In this document: piece by piece, positions 23,480 to 35,985 of the stretch | Numbering within the stretch: the first letter of the stretch is position 1 | Layout of the letters: each line of letters begins with the position of its first letter | Notes under the pieces: generated by a model | The model's database searches: none | What the model was told of the DNA's origin: nothing | The model's input: only the letters and a program-made list of their open reading frames with translations | Position numbers and translations under genes: made by a program | Assembly (NCBI GenBank): GCA_032622095.1 | Contig: CP136064.1 | Span: forward strand, 149,297,819-149,361,818 | Direction of reading: 5' to 3' | DNA: 64,000 nucleotides | DNA from: Siphonodentalium dalli | Lineage: Eukaryota > Mollusca > Scaphopoda > Gadilida > Siphonodentaliidae

Positions 23480-25900
23480 GAGATCCCAGCACAACTGTTG
23501 ATGTTACAACATGAACAGACACAAGACTGACCAAAAAGCCAACATTTACAGATAAACAAAGATGAATAACTCTAGAATGGAAAATCAGAACAAAACGATG
23601 GTACCCTCTATTTAATGTCCTCATAGTAGTGAACATCCATACCTAATTTCATTGAGATCCGAGCACTACTGTTCAAGTTATGGCATGAACAGACATTGGA
23701 CGGACGGACGTACCCACGCACGGACGGACAGGTGCAAAACAGTATACCCCCCTTTTTAAACGAGAGGCCGATCACGATCGGCAGATGTTTAACCCATACC
23801 TTGGCGATACCGATTAGCTATTTTAATAAATCCTTACACCAACCTTTTCACGAGTGCAAAAGTTTCAATAATTGACACCTTACTATTAAGGTCACAAGTG
23901 GAATCAGACTTATTGGGCACCTTGCTCGCATAAACACAATAGGAACACGGATGTGGCATTCCATTTCAACCTATTAAGTCACTTAAACACAGATATATCT
24001 TATAGAGTGATAAAGCTAATTAAGCTCAATCCATAGTCAGAGAGAAGCACCATAGCAGTTAAAGACAAAATAGTTATTTATTTGCTTATTACACTGGAAT
24101 GTGAGACATAACATATTATGATTTTTTTAATATTGTTATTTTTTTTATTATGTTTTGTGTTAGCTGCATATTAAAAATTCTTGGGATCATTTAGATGGGA
24201 CAAAAGAGTTAATAGTTCCCGATTCAAAAACTAATCAATACCTGAACTATACAAGTGAGGGATGTATAGACCTGGATATAAAATGATTGATAATGATTGG
24301 ATATAAAATGTTTTTATGCAGAATTTTCAGATAGCTAGAGGTAGGATATGAGATTGGTCAGATTGAAAATATTAGATTCATTACATTGAATAGCATACTT
24401 TATGACTATGGAATGGGGTGGGTTAATTTTCTTCTAAGCTGATCATTGGAAAGATATAATGTATCTAAACAGCGGAAATATAATTGAAGTTTAATACTGT
24501 TAATATATTATCAAAATCATTCAATCGATACCAAAATTTATACAGGTGAAGAATGTTTCATCATTAACATGGATGCAATTATTTATATAGTGATCAAGTG
24601 AAAAATATTTAGTTATCACATTGTGTCAACAGGATTGGTGGAGGATGTTAATATTTTTGAGCAAATAAACCAAATGACCCTCACTGTGCAGGTTAGGGGT
24701 GTGTTATCATAAACTATGCCAAGAACTATAAACATAATCAATGGATATCAAATCGGATAGAATGGGGTTAATCTTACCCAAAATAATGAACTGATAAACA
24801 CAAACAGTCTATAAAAGCATGTCATTGGATTTAGAAACCCATACAATAAGTCAGTCTCTAATGTCATGAACCTGTTTCAACAAAGGGGTTAAATTAATTT
24901 TGTACAGAACACAGAATGGACCAGAGAGTCATCAATCATGGTTTTGTCAATGTTTTAGAGATGCTAGCACACTGTGTGTGATAGAGTCTGAGAGTCAGGA
25001 GAGAAATTTTATTAGTGTTGAGAGATTTGTTTGATCAGGTGTTCTGGTCCATACAGGAGAGAACCACTGTGATGTGTCTAAAGAGATTTGACTCTGTGAG
25101 CCATGGTATTTATCTAATGTCAAGCTAAACAAAACTCATTTCCAATAAGACACTGGCTGTGTAATAAGATCTCCTCTTGTAAGCTAACAGTGCCTGCAGG
25201 CATTAATTAGATTATCAGCTACTTGGCCATAACTCTGTTAAAATATACCAGATCAAACTCAAATTCGAACCTGATCTGTATTTCGGGGTGAGGACCAGAT
25301 GTACCAAATTTGGTGCTGATCAGATGAAAAATATTTAAGTCAACACAGCTTGGATGAATTCTATTTCAAAACAAGAGCAGAAAGGGTTAACTAAACGATA
25401 CCAAAAACCATACAGATAAAGAACGTGCTAAGAAAAACCTAGGTAAGAAATATGAGGCATATCAGAAGAAAATTGTTTGACTTAGATGTATCAGATAGCA
25501 TTTGTGAGCAGGGTTAATTATTTTCTAAACCGATCAACCAATCGATACCAAAAACTATACAGGTGAGGGGTGTGTCATCATAAACCTACATATCAAATAT
25601 GAACACAATCGGTCAAAAAATACTTAAGTTATGGCATCGGATAGAACATGACTATGTGCGGATGCAAAGTGTTAATAATTTCTAAACCGATCAACTGATC
25701 GATACCAAAAACTATACAGGTGAGGAGTGTGTTATCATAAACATGCACATAAAATTTTAACACGATCTGATAAAAAATATTCAAGTAATTGAATCGGATA
25801 GCAAGTGTCTACGGACAGACGGACGGACGGACGAACAGACGGACTGACGAATGGTTGATCCGGACGTCGGCATTATGTGTATGGGTACACATAAAAAAAG
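23480..25900. repeat. Decayed interspersed repeats with CGGACGGACGG tracts
   Basis: Segment 23640-23790 carries GGACGGACGGACG and CAGTATACCCCCC, as at the 3' ends of the repeats at 41333 and 55600. From about 24480 to 25870 a loose array of units contains CGATACCAAAAACTATACAGG and GTGTGTTATCATAAAC, closing with another ACGGACGGACGG tract and GGGTACACATAAAAAAAGGG. No coding sequence was seen. Confidence 0.6.
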
Positions 25901-25904
25901 GGGT

Positions 25905-26400
25905 ATAATAAGCTATAAAACCATAAGATGATGTTTTTGTCATGTAGGTGCTGGGTGGGGAGATATCCTGACCTGGACATCTCCCCTCCCAACCTCAAAC
26001 AACTTTTTCTCAGAAGACCTGGACATTTGAAAAAAATGAAATTAAATAAAAACAAATTTAAATCCCAAAAGTCATTTTGTCACTTGAAAATAAATATATT
26101 TTAATAAAAAAATAAAAAATAAAAAAAATAAAATTCTGGCCATTTCAGGATCAAACTATGAAAAGTGTGAAAAACAAAATTTGTCACTTGAGAAACAAAA
26201 ATTTAAAGACAAAAAACAAATTTCTGGCCATTTCAGGTTCAAACGATATCAAAATTAATTTTTAGTCATATATGGAGGGGAAGATATCCAAGGTGGGGGT
26301 AGATATCCTAGGATAACTCCCCCACAACCACCACCCCCCCCCCCCCCCCCTCCGGGAAAATATCCTGGGGGGGAGATGACATGTTACACCGGAATATCCG
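25905..26400. repeat. Second copy of the 18.8-kb repeat, with a C run
   Basis: Repeats AAGCTATAAAACCATAAGATG and the GACCTGGACATCTCC phrases of 18740-19190, then A-rich low-complexity sequence and a run of about 17 C near 26333-26350. Confidence 0.6.
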
Positions 26401-27730
26401 GTTTTTTTTTTAGTACACCCGATTTTTTTCGTTTTTTTTCCAAATAAATTAATATCCACCGATTCGTTTCTGAGAAACAAGTTTTTATGTCGTATTTATG
26501 GATTTTTGTTCCGCCATATATCTGCATTCAAGTCGGATTCGTAAAAAAACGTCAGACAAATTTCTATCTAACCATCTGGGTCTACTACATAATAGTAGGC
26601 CTACTCTTGGAATAGAACAGATTTAAAAAGGATTTATTCAACCTGATTTGTCAACTCAGATAAATTTTCGCGGATAACAATGATATTGTCTGAATTTATC
26701 ATATGACATAGGCCCTATATCTTAAAATTCGGAGAGTCGAGTCGCTATCAATTAAATGTACATATACAAATTGGTTAAAATTAATGGGTATCATTATGAA
26801 AAAATAAACATTCTGTCTTACTGTTTTCTTTACACATGTACATCATACAAGTATGTCCAGGTATATACATAGTGTCATGTTTCCATTACACAATTTGTTT
26901 AATTTAAAGTGATGTGAAATACTCTGGTTGTGTGATAAAATTGAACTGTAGAAAAATCTTGCTCAAAGTTGTTATTTCTACAATTATTAATTGACAACGT
27001 ACTCTTCCATCCTTATATATTAATTAAATGCGACGACTCTCAATGTCAAAATCATTTGTGTGAGTTTATCGCCGATAGTTGCGTCCCGAATCGTGATGTA
27101 AATATTTACAATTGGTCATAGTTCAGACGATGTTTTCTAGGGAATGGTACGGTTGATTTTCGGCGATGTTAGTAGAATGCTACATTCCCCAGCTTGGCAT
27201 AGCGTCTGAGTTTCACGAACTCGAACAAATCCATCATATGTCTTTAATTTACATGAATGTATTATCAAAGTTTCTACAAAAATGTCTGTAATATCATGCT
27301 CATCGAGTGGTGTGCAATGTACTCAGGTCTTTGCAGTGTCAAATCTGTGCTGATAGAAGTTCATACAGCCAATCAAATGAAATGAAATTGCTACATTGTC
27401 GTTGTTTGAGCATCATGCAAACCATGCAAGTAATAGCGGTGCTGTAAACAATACAGTCTTTGTCTTGATCAGTTGGTACAACATATACTGTGTCGCTGAC
27501 ATGCTGTCACTCCAATTGTGTTATGCGTGTTCCCTTACTACGAACGTAAAATTAGTTTATATTAAAGATGCTCTATAGCCTCAAATCGTGCAGCACATGG
27601 GTGTCCTGGTTTGTGGAGAAAATGAATTATATTTTCCTTGGCATTTTTTGTTATATGTTGGCTAATTTACAGATAATTATGATTTTTTTAACGATAGGAT
27701 AGGAGGAGTGGAAAAATAGAATTCGCTCGG
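26401..27730. other. Intron sequence, nothing recognised
   Basis: AT-rich sequence without recognisable exons, repeats or element termini. The open frames are short and resemble nothing I know. Confidence 0.45.
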
Positions 27731-27732
27731 AG

Positions 27733-28228
27733 TTTTTAGCTCAACTGGGCGATGTCAAGCTCAAGTTTGAGCTATTGTCATGGGCTGTCATCCTACCATC
27801 CGCCCGAACGTGCATGCGTGTGTCTGTTCATAACAAATTTCCTTCAGCACACCCTACAGGCCATATTTATCATCCGATTGTCACCAAAATTCATAGAGAA
27901 TCTTCGGGGTGACCACTAACATGGGTGCGATGGAATTTTTCCATAATCCGTTTAAAAAAAAATTATATTTAAATCCATCGGCACACCATGTGGTCCACAT
28001 TTATTGGAGAAATATTTTGAAAATTTAAAGGCATGTTTGTGAAATCTGAATTTTACATTTCTCGATGAATAACTTGGCCACCAACAGCCATCTTGGATTT
28101 TATAACATGCGTCACTAAAACTTAGGGGACACCGCACAGACCGTATTTTTCATCCAATTGAAACAAAATATCAACGGATCTTCAGAGTGGAGGTATTGAA
28201 TCACTCAAAATTTTGTTTAAAAACAAAC
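27733..28228 (+). mobile_element. Helentron/HINE-like fragment in opposite orientation
   Basis: It starts TTTAGCTCAACTGGGCGATG and GAGCTATTGTCATGGGCTGT, which is the right end of the family seen at 3385 and 12332 but inverted. Inverted core units follow (CAGCACACCCTACAGGCCAT, CCATCTTGGATTT). It is truncated where the repeat at 28229 begins. Confidence 0.6.
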
Positions 28229-28875
28229 AATTAAAACAGTGGCCCCATTGACAGGCTCAAAGTTATTATTTAGTAGCCAGGAATCTTAGCATATTGCTAT
28301 CTATAAAGAAATTTAAAGGAAGACACCTATGACCATATTTAACAAGTGGAATACTGAGCTTGGCATATATACGCCCTACCCCCCCCCCCCCCCCCCATTT
28401 TCCACTGAGTCCAGCAAAGGGCAATAACTGTGGGAAAAAGTGCAGACAAAACCTGCACTATGTGGAGATCCTTTCCACAATGCTGGTCTACCGAAAGGAC
28501 CATATCATATCATAGCATAGGACATCCAAATTCGACTATCGATACTTGAGCTTCATGTGTTGTGAAATGTTTGTTACAGATGGAAGGACCAAGTAATTAA
28601 CGATGTAATTAATTCCAAATATATTTCTTGTTCAGACCAAGCAATTTTCAATTGAGGAAAACTATCTGATGAAATAGGATTTGGACACAGCTTTCTGCGT
28701 GTCGATAAATTAAACCAATCACAGTGAGCGGTTCTATTCTGACTGGGAATAAGGGTGGAACCATTACTCATTGACACCTGTGTCCAGTGATGGCATTCAG
28801 GGTTGTTTCATGCAGTGCCTTTTGACACTATTAAAGTCTTGGCATTGATATTGGGTGCGTTTGAATAGTAATAAA
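28229..28875. repeat. Dispersed repeat of about 650 bp (copy 1)
   Basis: It runs from ACAGTGGCCCCATTGACAGG to ATTGATATTGGGTGCGTTTG with a run of C at about 28380-28397. A copy in the same orientation lies at 41655-42300. Both sit inside or beside AGCTCAACTT-family elements. A minus-strand frame conserved between the copies (HCDWFNLSTRRKLCPNPISS) follows from DNA identity and is not evidence of a gene. Confidence 0.75.
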
Positions 28876-29561
28876 CTGAGCCACTGTAAAACCTTTGACG
28901 TTTGTCGTGGCTGTCACATAGTTTGATTGGTGGCCTAACTCATGCTTTGATGTCATACCCAGAGCTCTACATGTTGTCATGAAGATATTTCATCTTAGTC
29001 TAGAGTTGCATGGACAACCATACAAGTGTACGACATGAGCTCAATGTTGAATGTTGCCTCAATGACTCTGCTTTCATTCTGATAAACACCTAGGTTACCA
29101 AAAAATTACGTGTAAGAACAGTTTCCAATTCAAGTAGTATTTTAACCGATTTTTTCCATTCACGACTGTTCATGAGAAAACTTTTACCAAAATTTTCGGT
29201 AAAATTCAAAGCACTTACCAAATGTTAACTGTTTTTCCCGATTTTACATTACTGATTTTTTCCGATTTAAAAAGCGGATTCCCGATTTTTTATGGAATAT
29301 TTTCCGATAAAAACACCTGATTTACCGAAAATGAGAGTATCGATTTCCGCATAATACCGATTTTAATTCTGACATGTTCCTTATTATCTGAGTATTTACC
29401 AAAAAAGAATATGACTCCTTCTGCAGTTGTATTATCTTTTCGTATGCCTGTCATCTGCTCATATTTCATGAACATCCAGATGAATAATAGACCATCCCAA
29501 TGTATACTTCTATAAATGAATGGGAAATGCCATTCAGTATAGAAATTGCAACTCCACTTAC
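28876..29561. other. Intron sequence with decayed TCGGTA-type debris
   Basis: No exon or intact element. Between about 29130 and 29370, repeated ACCGATTTT, TTTTCGGTAAAATT and CCGATTTACCG-like phrases suggest an old relative of the TTA-flanked family at 38689-40686. Confidence 0.4.
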
Positions 29562-29647
29562 TTGTTTTTCCTTTCTGCAATTTGTTTTCGAACTTGAGCT
29601 TCTTTGCGATAATCAGCAGCATTATCTTGAGCTTTACGCAATTCAGC
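29562..29647 (-). CDS. MORC2: MORC2-like exon: second half of coiled-coil 1
   Basis: This is an 86-bp exon bounded by a TTTTCAG acceptor and an AA|GTAAGT donor. It encodes AELRKAQDNAADYRKEAQVR followed by KQIAERKN and two bases of a Lys codon. This matches the returning helix of MORC2 coiled-coil 1, where vertebrates have a similar Leu-Arg...Asn...Arg-Arg-Glu-Ala pattern. It joins in frame to the exon at 9936-10076: AA plus G makes Lys, and the protein continues LLKDPKTIG. It sits alone, with about 32.5 kb of intron upstream (towards 62 kb) and 19.5 kb downstream. At 28 codons it could not be called from ORF length; the assignment rests on splice borders plus family match. Confidence 0.9.
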
Positions 29648-29926
29648 CTGAAAATAATGTCTCAAATCTGAATCTCCATAATGGGAAGGCAATGTGGTTA
29701 CATGACTTGTTGAGATCTGTCTTAACCCATAAATCGCCATCCATCCCACCAAAGTTTTCACTGAATTTTACTGCCAATTAGTGAATACTGAATTCTTGTA
29801 TTTAATTTAGTACTTCTTCAAGTTTGAGTACCATCCATGATGATGTTTAGAAATGCGGGCAGCAAAATCCAGACTATTTTCAGAATAATAATTCTAGAAT
29901 TGGCAGAATCTCAGAATGGGACATAA

Positions 29927-30740
29927 TCTATACTATATATTTTGAGAACTCCGTGTATTCGAGATATAGCCCACACCCTCCGGGCCTCAATGATATGATC
30001 GTGAATGAGTATTGATATACCCCACTAAACTTTGACAAACACCAGTAATGGTGTGTAGATCATTTACATATATCTCCTATATATTTTGATACAATCTATC
30101 TAATTTACATATCTCTCTTATATATTTATGTTTGTGTGTGTGTTGTACTTCATACAAATCTACGATTCTCGACCGATCGGGACGAAACTTGGTACGTGTA
30201 TGTAGTTTGACCAGGCGGTGGTCGTATTGGCGAGCCCGTGCGACGCCCGTCGCAGCGGCATGCGCAGACGAGATCTCGGAAACGGGTGGAGCTATCGACT
30301 TGAAATTTGCTATGTGAATGCATCTTGCGCCGGGTACAAATTTTATCGGGTCGCCGAGCCCGTGCGACGCCCGTGCAGCGCATGCGCAGGTGAGATCTCG
30401 AAACGGGTGGAGCTATCGACTTGAAATTTGCTATGTGAATGTATCTTGCGCCGGGTACAAATTTTATCGGGTCGCCGAGCCCGTGCGACGCCCGTGCAGC
30501 GCATGCGCAGACGAGATCTCGGAAACGGGTGGAGCTATCGACTTGAAATTTGCTATGTGAATGTATCTTGCGCCGGGTACAAATTTTATCGGGTCGCCGA
30601 GCCCGTGCGACGCCCAGCTTCGCATGGAGCTACCGGGTACAAATTTTTCTTATTGAAACGCGTGGAGCTAAAAATTAAAAAAAAATATAAAAAAAATGTC
30701 ATGTTTCGGACAAGCCGCCGGTGGCGGGCTAACCTGCTAG
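29927..30740 (+). mobile_element. Helitron-like unit
   Basis: It starts TCTATACTATATATTTTGAG and ends with the hairpin GCCGCCGGTGGCGGGC, a short spacer and CTAG at 30737-30740. The interior carries core repeats of about 121 bp related to those at 263-1150 (CGAGCCCGTGCGACGCCCGT, GGTGGAGCTATCGACTTG). The start may instead be a second similar motif near 30076. Non-coding. Confidence 0.65.
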
Positions 30741-31708
30741 TCTACTATATATTTTGAGACTTCCGTATATGTGTGTGTATATCCTTTATAGACTCGAAAA
30801 CGGCTCGACCGATTGAGCCCAAACTTGCTGTGTAAGGGTAAAAAACCACAGGAAGTGTCATCAGACCATTCGCGAGCCCGTGCGACCACTCCTTCACCCT
30901 TCAACTGCCACCGTCGTTGGAATTGATGGGTTAAATATTTGTAGAGTTACTTCGCCTACATCATACTGAAACATTATCTTCGATACACTGTTACCAAGTT
31001 TTCTCCACTCGATTCTCTTAAAATGCACCCTAAATCGGTCAAATTCTTTCAATAATTCTATCTAAATACATCTTAGCTATTATTCGGATCAGCTCTCCCC
31101 GTCGAAAAAGTGATAGTTGGACCAAAACGACACTTGAGAAAAGTTTGTTTACAATATCAACACACAGTCCACGCTGGAAATTTAGCATCGAAAAAATTTA
31201 ATTTCTTCCATCTAAAACATAATTACGTGTTGGACATTTTAAGAATATATAAGTATTACACGCAGACACACGAAGTCTCAGCTTAAAATTTTGAAAAATA
31301 AGAGTTTTATCGACATAAATCAATTTGAATGGGAAATCCTATGTTAATAAATTTTAGGGCTCTGCGTGTGTTTTCTGAGCTGCTACATATTGGGCACCAG
31401 GGTCCATATTTGACCAGTTCTACCTGATGGCTCAATCGATCGAGACGAAATTTCGTACTTAGGGCTTCCAAGGGACGGGGGAGATTTTCGTCGGGTCAGT
31501 TTGTCCGCCTGAGGTGACCTTCACCATGAAACAGGTACCCACACATGACCTTGGGCGATATCTCGGTCGTCAGCGGTGACATCGACGTGAAATTTCTTAT
31601 CTATTGTCAACTAGGGACAGGCAATATTTTTGTCGGGTGAAAAACAAAAATTAATGGATCGACCAAAGCCATGGGACCATTCCCGCCAGTGGCGGGCTAA
31701 TCTGCTAG
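30741..31708 (+). mobile_element. Helitron-like unit, abutting its neighbours
   Basis: It starts TCTACTATATATTTTGAGAC directly after the preceding CTAG and ends with CCCGCCAGTGGCGGGC and CTAG at 31705-31708. The interior differs from the 121-bp type: it has CGAAACGGCTCGACCGATTG-like text and only one or two core-like blocks. Non-coding, 968 bp. Confidence 0.68.
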
Positions 31709-32678
31709 TCTATACTATATATTTTGAGACTTCCGTATATATATATATATGTATGTGTGTACTTCATAGAATCGAAAACGCGTGTACAGATTGAGCTCAA
31801 ACTTCCTATGTAAGTGTAAAATCCCACCGACACGGTCGCGTTTTGGAGAAGCTCAGAGCACCCGTTCTCCAATCTCAATCACAAAAAACGGCACTGCGGT
31901 GGTTAATCAAGTGATAATTTAATGAGCGTTTGTTTTTGACGCATCGCTATAAAGAGCGTCTATTTACCATTCAACGTTATTAGCATCTGCAGAGAGATAT
32001 ACGGGAACAATAATTTTGAGTGGTTTCCTATGCGGGGAGATTTATTGGATGCCATAGTACTATTACAACATCATTGTTATAGTATGTATGACACTTATGT
32101 CAGGGCTTATGGGGGGGGGGGGGGTAGTTAGTGTGGATATAGGCATAATGCTTCTCAGGAATCCCGGTTACAAACCAACACTCACAATTTCGTCTTTTGC
32201 ATCAGATACCAACACCTCGACCGAGCGGGACGAAACTTGGTACGTGAGTGTAGTTTGACCAGGTGGTCGTCGTTGTCGTATTGGCGAGCCCGTGCGACAC
32301 CCGTGCAGCGCATGCGCAGACGAGATCTCGGAAACGGGTGGAGCTATCGACTTGAAATTTGGTATGTGAATGTATCTTGCCCCGGATACGAATTTTATCG
32401 GGTCGCCGAGCCCGTGCGATGCCAGCTTTGTGCATGCGCAGACCAGATCTCGAAAACGGGTGGAGCTATTGACTTGAAATTTAGTTTTTGAATAGCCCGG
32501 ACAACGTCGGGCTCAACAATTTTTCATCGGGTCAGTTCTTTTCGCCCGATGTACCTTAAATCTTTTAGGTACGGGTACCATAATTTCTCTTAATTAAAAA
32601 GGCACAATTAACTTGTTGAAAAGCCAAAAAAATGTCATGTTTCTGACCAAAGCCGCCAGTGGCGGGCTAACCTGCTAG
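31709..32678 (+). mobile_element. Helitron-like unit of 970 bp
   Basis: It begins TCTATACTATATATTTTGAG and ends with GCCGCCAGTGGCGGGC and CTAG at 32675-32678. It contains a TATATA/TATG microsatellite, a G run near 32110 and two 121-bp core repeats (32290-32480). A second hairpin (CCCGGACAACGTCGGG, about 32496) of the 1-1857 type lacks its CTAG, so one element appears nested in another. Confidence 0.68.
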
Positions 32679-33313
32679 TCTATACTATATATTTTGAGAA
32701 CTCTGTATATATGTATATATGTGTGTGTGTACTTCATAGAATCCAAAACGCGTGTAAAGATTGAGCTCAAACTTCCTATGTAAGTGTCAAATCCCACCGA
32801 CACGACCGTGGTCGCGTTTTAGAGAAGCTCAGAGCACCCGTTCTCCAATCTCAAATCACTGCAAAGGCACGGCATGGGTTAATCAAGTGATTATTTAATG
32901 AGCGTTTGTTTTTGACGCATCTCTATAAAGAGCGTCTGTTTCCCATTCAACGTTATTAGCATCTGCAGAGTTATACGGGAACATTGAGTGCTTGCCTATG
33001 CGGGGAGATTTATTGGAGCTCTTACAACATCATTGTTATAGTATGTATGACACTTAGGTCAGGGCTTGGGCGGGGGGGGGGGGGGGGGGGGTAGTTATAG
33101 GCATAATGCTTCTCAGAAATCCCGGTTACAAACCAACACTCACAATTTCGTATTTACGCAAACGTTATCGCTCGAAATTTATTCCCTGCGAGCACGGATG
33201 GCGCGCTTTGTTTTTACAGTATGTATATACCGAAAAATCATCCCAGATAATCACGAATATAGCATCAGATTTCTCCCCAGATATACCGTTATAAAGCTAC
33301 TGGAATCTGCCAA
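32679..33313 (+). mobile_element. Helitron-like unit, 3' end missing
   Basis: It repeats the first part of the 31709 unit (AGAGCGTCTGTTTCCCATTC, GTTACAAACCAACACTCACA) about 965 bp further on, with a 20-G run at 33072-33091. It stops where a new 5' terminus begins at 33314, without hairpin or CTAG. The polyglycine frame starting at 33066 is an artefact of the G run. Confidence 0.6.
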
Positions 33314-33337
33314 TCTACTATATAATTTGAGACTTCC

Positions 33338-33375
<38 letters not shown>

Positions 33376-34113
33376 GTATATATGTATGTGTGTATATATG
33401 TGGGTACTTCATAGAATCGAAAACGCGTGTAGGAACGGGCATCCCCACGGCAATGTCGGCTTATAAGACATCTTTACTACACATGACAGCCGATGGACAA
33501 TTGGTCTCTATATATGTACCAAAATTACGCCGCGTTGGTGACTGGGAAATTCCAGGGAATGCCGATTGAGCTCAAACTTGCTACCTACGGGAAGTGTCAT
33601 ATATATGAGTGTGTCCTTTATAGACTCGAACCGATTGAGCTCAAACTTGCTAAATATTGACTGGGAAATTCCAGGGAATGCCGATTGAGCTCAAACTTGC
33701 TACCTACGGGAAGTGTCATATATATGTGTGTGTCCTTTATAGACTCGAACTGATTGAACTCAAACTTGCTAAATACGGGAAGTGTCATGGACCATTGAAA
33801 AACCAAAAAAAATTGGGTAAAATTGAAAAACAAAATTAAAAAGGCACAATTAACTCCTTGAAAAACCAAAAAAAAATTGGGTAAAATTTAAAAACAAAAA
33901 ATTCAATTAAAAAATTAAAAAGGCACAATTAACTCATTGAAAAACAAAATAATTAACTCATTGAAAAACAAAAAATTAAATTAAAATTGTCATGTTTCTG
34001 ACTATTGCCGAAATTTGCTGCAAATGCAGCACAAGTGTCTCGGAACCTGTTGCAATTGCTTTTTCGAACAAAGCCATGGGACGAATGCCGCCAGTGGCGG
34101 GCTAACCTGCTAG
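33314..34113 (+). mobile_element. Helitron-like unit with TA microsatellite
   Basis: It starts TCTACTATATAATTTGAGAC, followed by a long (TA)n/(TATG)n tract (33345-33400). Two copies of TGACTGGGAAATTCCAGGGA occur about 120 bp apart. It ends GCCGCCAGTGGCGGGC and CTAG at 34110-34113. Non-coding. Confidence 0.65.
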
Positions 34114-34560
34114 TCTCCTATATATTTTGAGAACTACGTATATATATAAATATATGTGTCCTCTATAGACTCGAAAACGGCTGGACCGATCGAGACCAAA
34201 CTTCCCATCTGAGGGAATGGTCGTCGCGGCGTTTTGGAGAAGTTCAGAGCAGCCGTTCTCCACTCTCAGTCACAAAAAACAGCACTTCGGGGGTTAATCG
34301 GGGGTTGATAGTTAAAGAGCGTTCGTATCCGCAGTGTTGTTCATAAAGATCTTCAACGAACCGGTTAACGCTCTTTATTCCCTTCGGCTTTCGCATACGG
34401 TTTTGTTTACGTTATCTGGAACTCGCTTCTGTGTGTAGGAATGGGGACAATTTCATCGGGTCAGTTTTTTCCGCCCGAGGTGATCTTCACCTTGAAACGG
34501 GTACCCACAATATATGTGTGTGTCCTTTATAGACTCGGAACCGATTGAGCTCAAACTTTC
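34114..34560 (+). mobile_element. Helitron-like 5' fragment
   Basis: Begins TCTCCTATATATTTTGAGAA right after CTAG and continues with the AGAAGTTCAGAGCAGCCGTT block shared with the previous units. No hairpin or CTAG terminus was found, so the end is approximate. Confidence 0.5.
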
Positions 34561-35195
34561 TCAATTGTTGGAAATTTCCAATCTCACAAGCGCCTTTTTC
34601 TAAAACCATTTAGACATGTTTGAAGCCCAATTATCCATGGACCCAAAACACAATACATGTATGTCAGACTAATCAGTCAGGTGGTTCCAAGGTAGATGTT
34701 TTAATGAATTTGGTATTTCAATGATTTTATTAGACACAAAAGTGTAACTCCCCATAGCCCGCCATTTCTTGACAGGTTGACCTCATTTTAACAAATCTGA
34801 ATCTCAGTCACTAAAGGATCCTCCTGATTCCTCCATACTATATGTATAAAGCTAAATAGTCCAACCTCTCTTGAGAAGACATTTTAAGAATTACTATAGA
34901 GACATATAGTTATGTCCCTGGTCCCACCCAATTTAACCTCTGAATAAATTTGAATCCCAGACACGAAAGAACCCTTCATACATATCATAAATATCAGTAA
35001 AATAGACCTGATGGTCCTTGTAAAGGAAGCATATTAAGAGGGAAACTGTCCTTCGCTTGGCCCCTATTTGACCAGGTGACCCCATTAAAAAAAATCTGAA
35101 TTGCAGTCAAGGAAGAACATTCCATGCTATATAAGCCAACTAGTTCTTGCAAACATATTTTAAGAATTACTATGTAGTGAAATAGTTAAGTATCT
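34561..35195. repeat. Decayed tandem repeat, related copy at 38400-38570
   Basis: Loose units of about 150 bp with CAAATCTGAATCTCAGTCAC, TTTTAAGAATTACTATAGAG and TATGTCCCTGGTCCCACCC. The same phrases occur at 38400-38570. No coding sequence. Confidence 0.6.
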
Positions 35196-35196
35196 G

Positions 35197-35480
35197 CCCT
35201 TATTATACTTCCATGGTGTAACCAAGGAAGTATATTGTTTTTGTACTGGTGCCGTTTTCGGTTTATTTGGAAATACTCATAAAGTAATTGCAATAGAAAC
35301 GCGAAACCTGTAGCATCTGATGTCTACTAAAAATAAAGGTATCCGCATGTCCGTCCAATGTTTCTTGACGGAGTTATGGCCCTTTTACGATTTTTATTTT
35401 TCACTATTATTATTATTATACTCAACACTTTTGCAACACCTTAATATCTGAAAGTATGGGGAGTATCGAACTCAAAATTG
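35197..35480. repeat. Dispersed repeat with ATACTTCC palindrome (copy 1)
   Basis: Starts TTATACTTCCATGGTGTAAC and AAGGAAGTATATTG, an imperfect palindrome. It continues through TCCGTCCAATGTTTCTTGAC and an ATT microsatellite to GGGGAGTATCGAACTCAAAA. A near-identical copy in the same orientation is at 36913-37178. The sequence 35481-35985 between it and the next array shows nothing further. Confidence 0.75.
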
Positions 35481-35985
35481 AGAAGTATGTTGGGGTAAAT
35501 GAGTTCTATGCCTTTGGCGCATAACGAATATTGTCCGCGTTTACCACGCGGAGTTATAATTCTCCCTTTATATGAAAAAATGTCATTTTACTATCTCGAA
35601 ATTATAAGGAGCATCGCATCGCAAATTGGACCGTATGCACACATCGATATGCCCTACTGCCCACGGGCATCAAAACTTGTGTTCGCGCTTTCCCTGAGGA
35701 GTTACCGCCCATAAATAGGCAAACCTCTATTTGATTTACTATGCTGTACTCTATTATCATTCCAGATAACTGCATTTGGATTTCATAGTCGTGTTGACCG
35801 TTGTCAGTTTAGTCTGAGAAAGAAAATTGGACAGGGTCGGTCATATATTTTGACGCTCTGGTGGGAGCAAAATTTTCGAAAAAAAAAAAGTTTTGATTGA
35901 CATTCATCTATTTAAGTATGTGGATTCCCTGAACGAAAACAAACCCATACCGGAAAGGATTTTTTGAAATCCGAGAAGAAATGCA

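Noticed and set aside
22662-23559. Minus-strand frames of 139 and 146 codons
   Set aside because: They lie in the right arm of the fold-back element and mirror the plus-strand frames at 19464-19952 in the left arm.
28574-28777. A minus-strand frame conserved with 41933-42196, considered as a conserved small protein
   Set aside because: The two regions are copies of one dispersed repeat, so conservation of the frame is expected without selection.
28229-28890. ACAGTGGC...GCCACTGT ends considered as hAT termini for the 650-bp repeat
   Set aside because: No 8-bp target-site duplication, and the second copy at 41655-42300 lacks the right-hand motif.
33066-33569. A 167-codon frame starting with polyglycine
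   Set aside because: It starts in the G run at 33072-33091 and continues through a TA microsatellite (tyrosine/isoleucine run).
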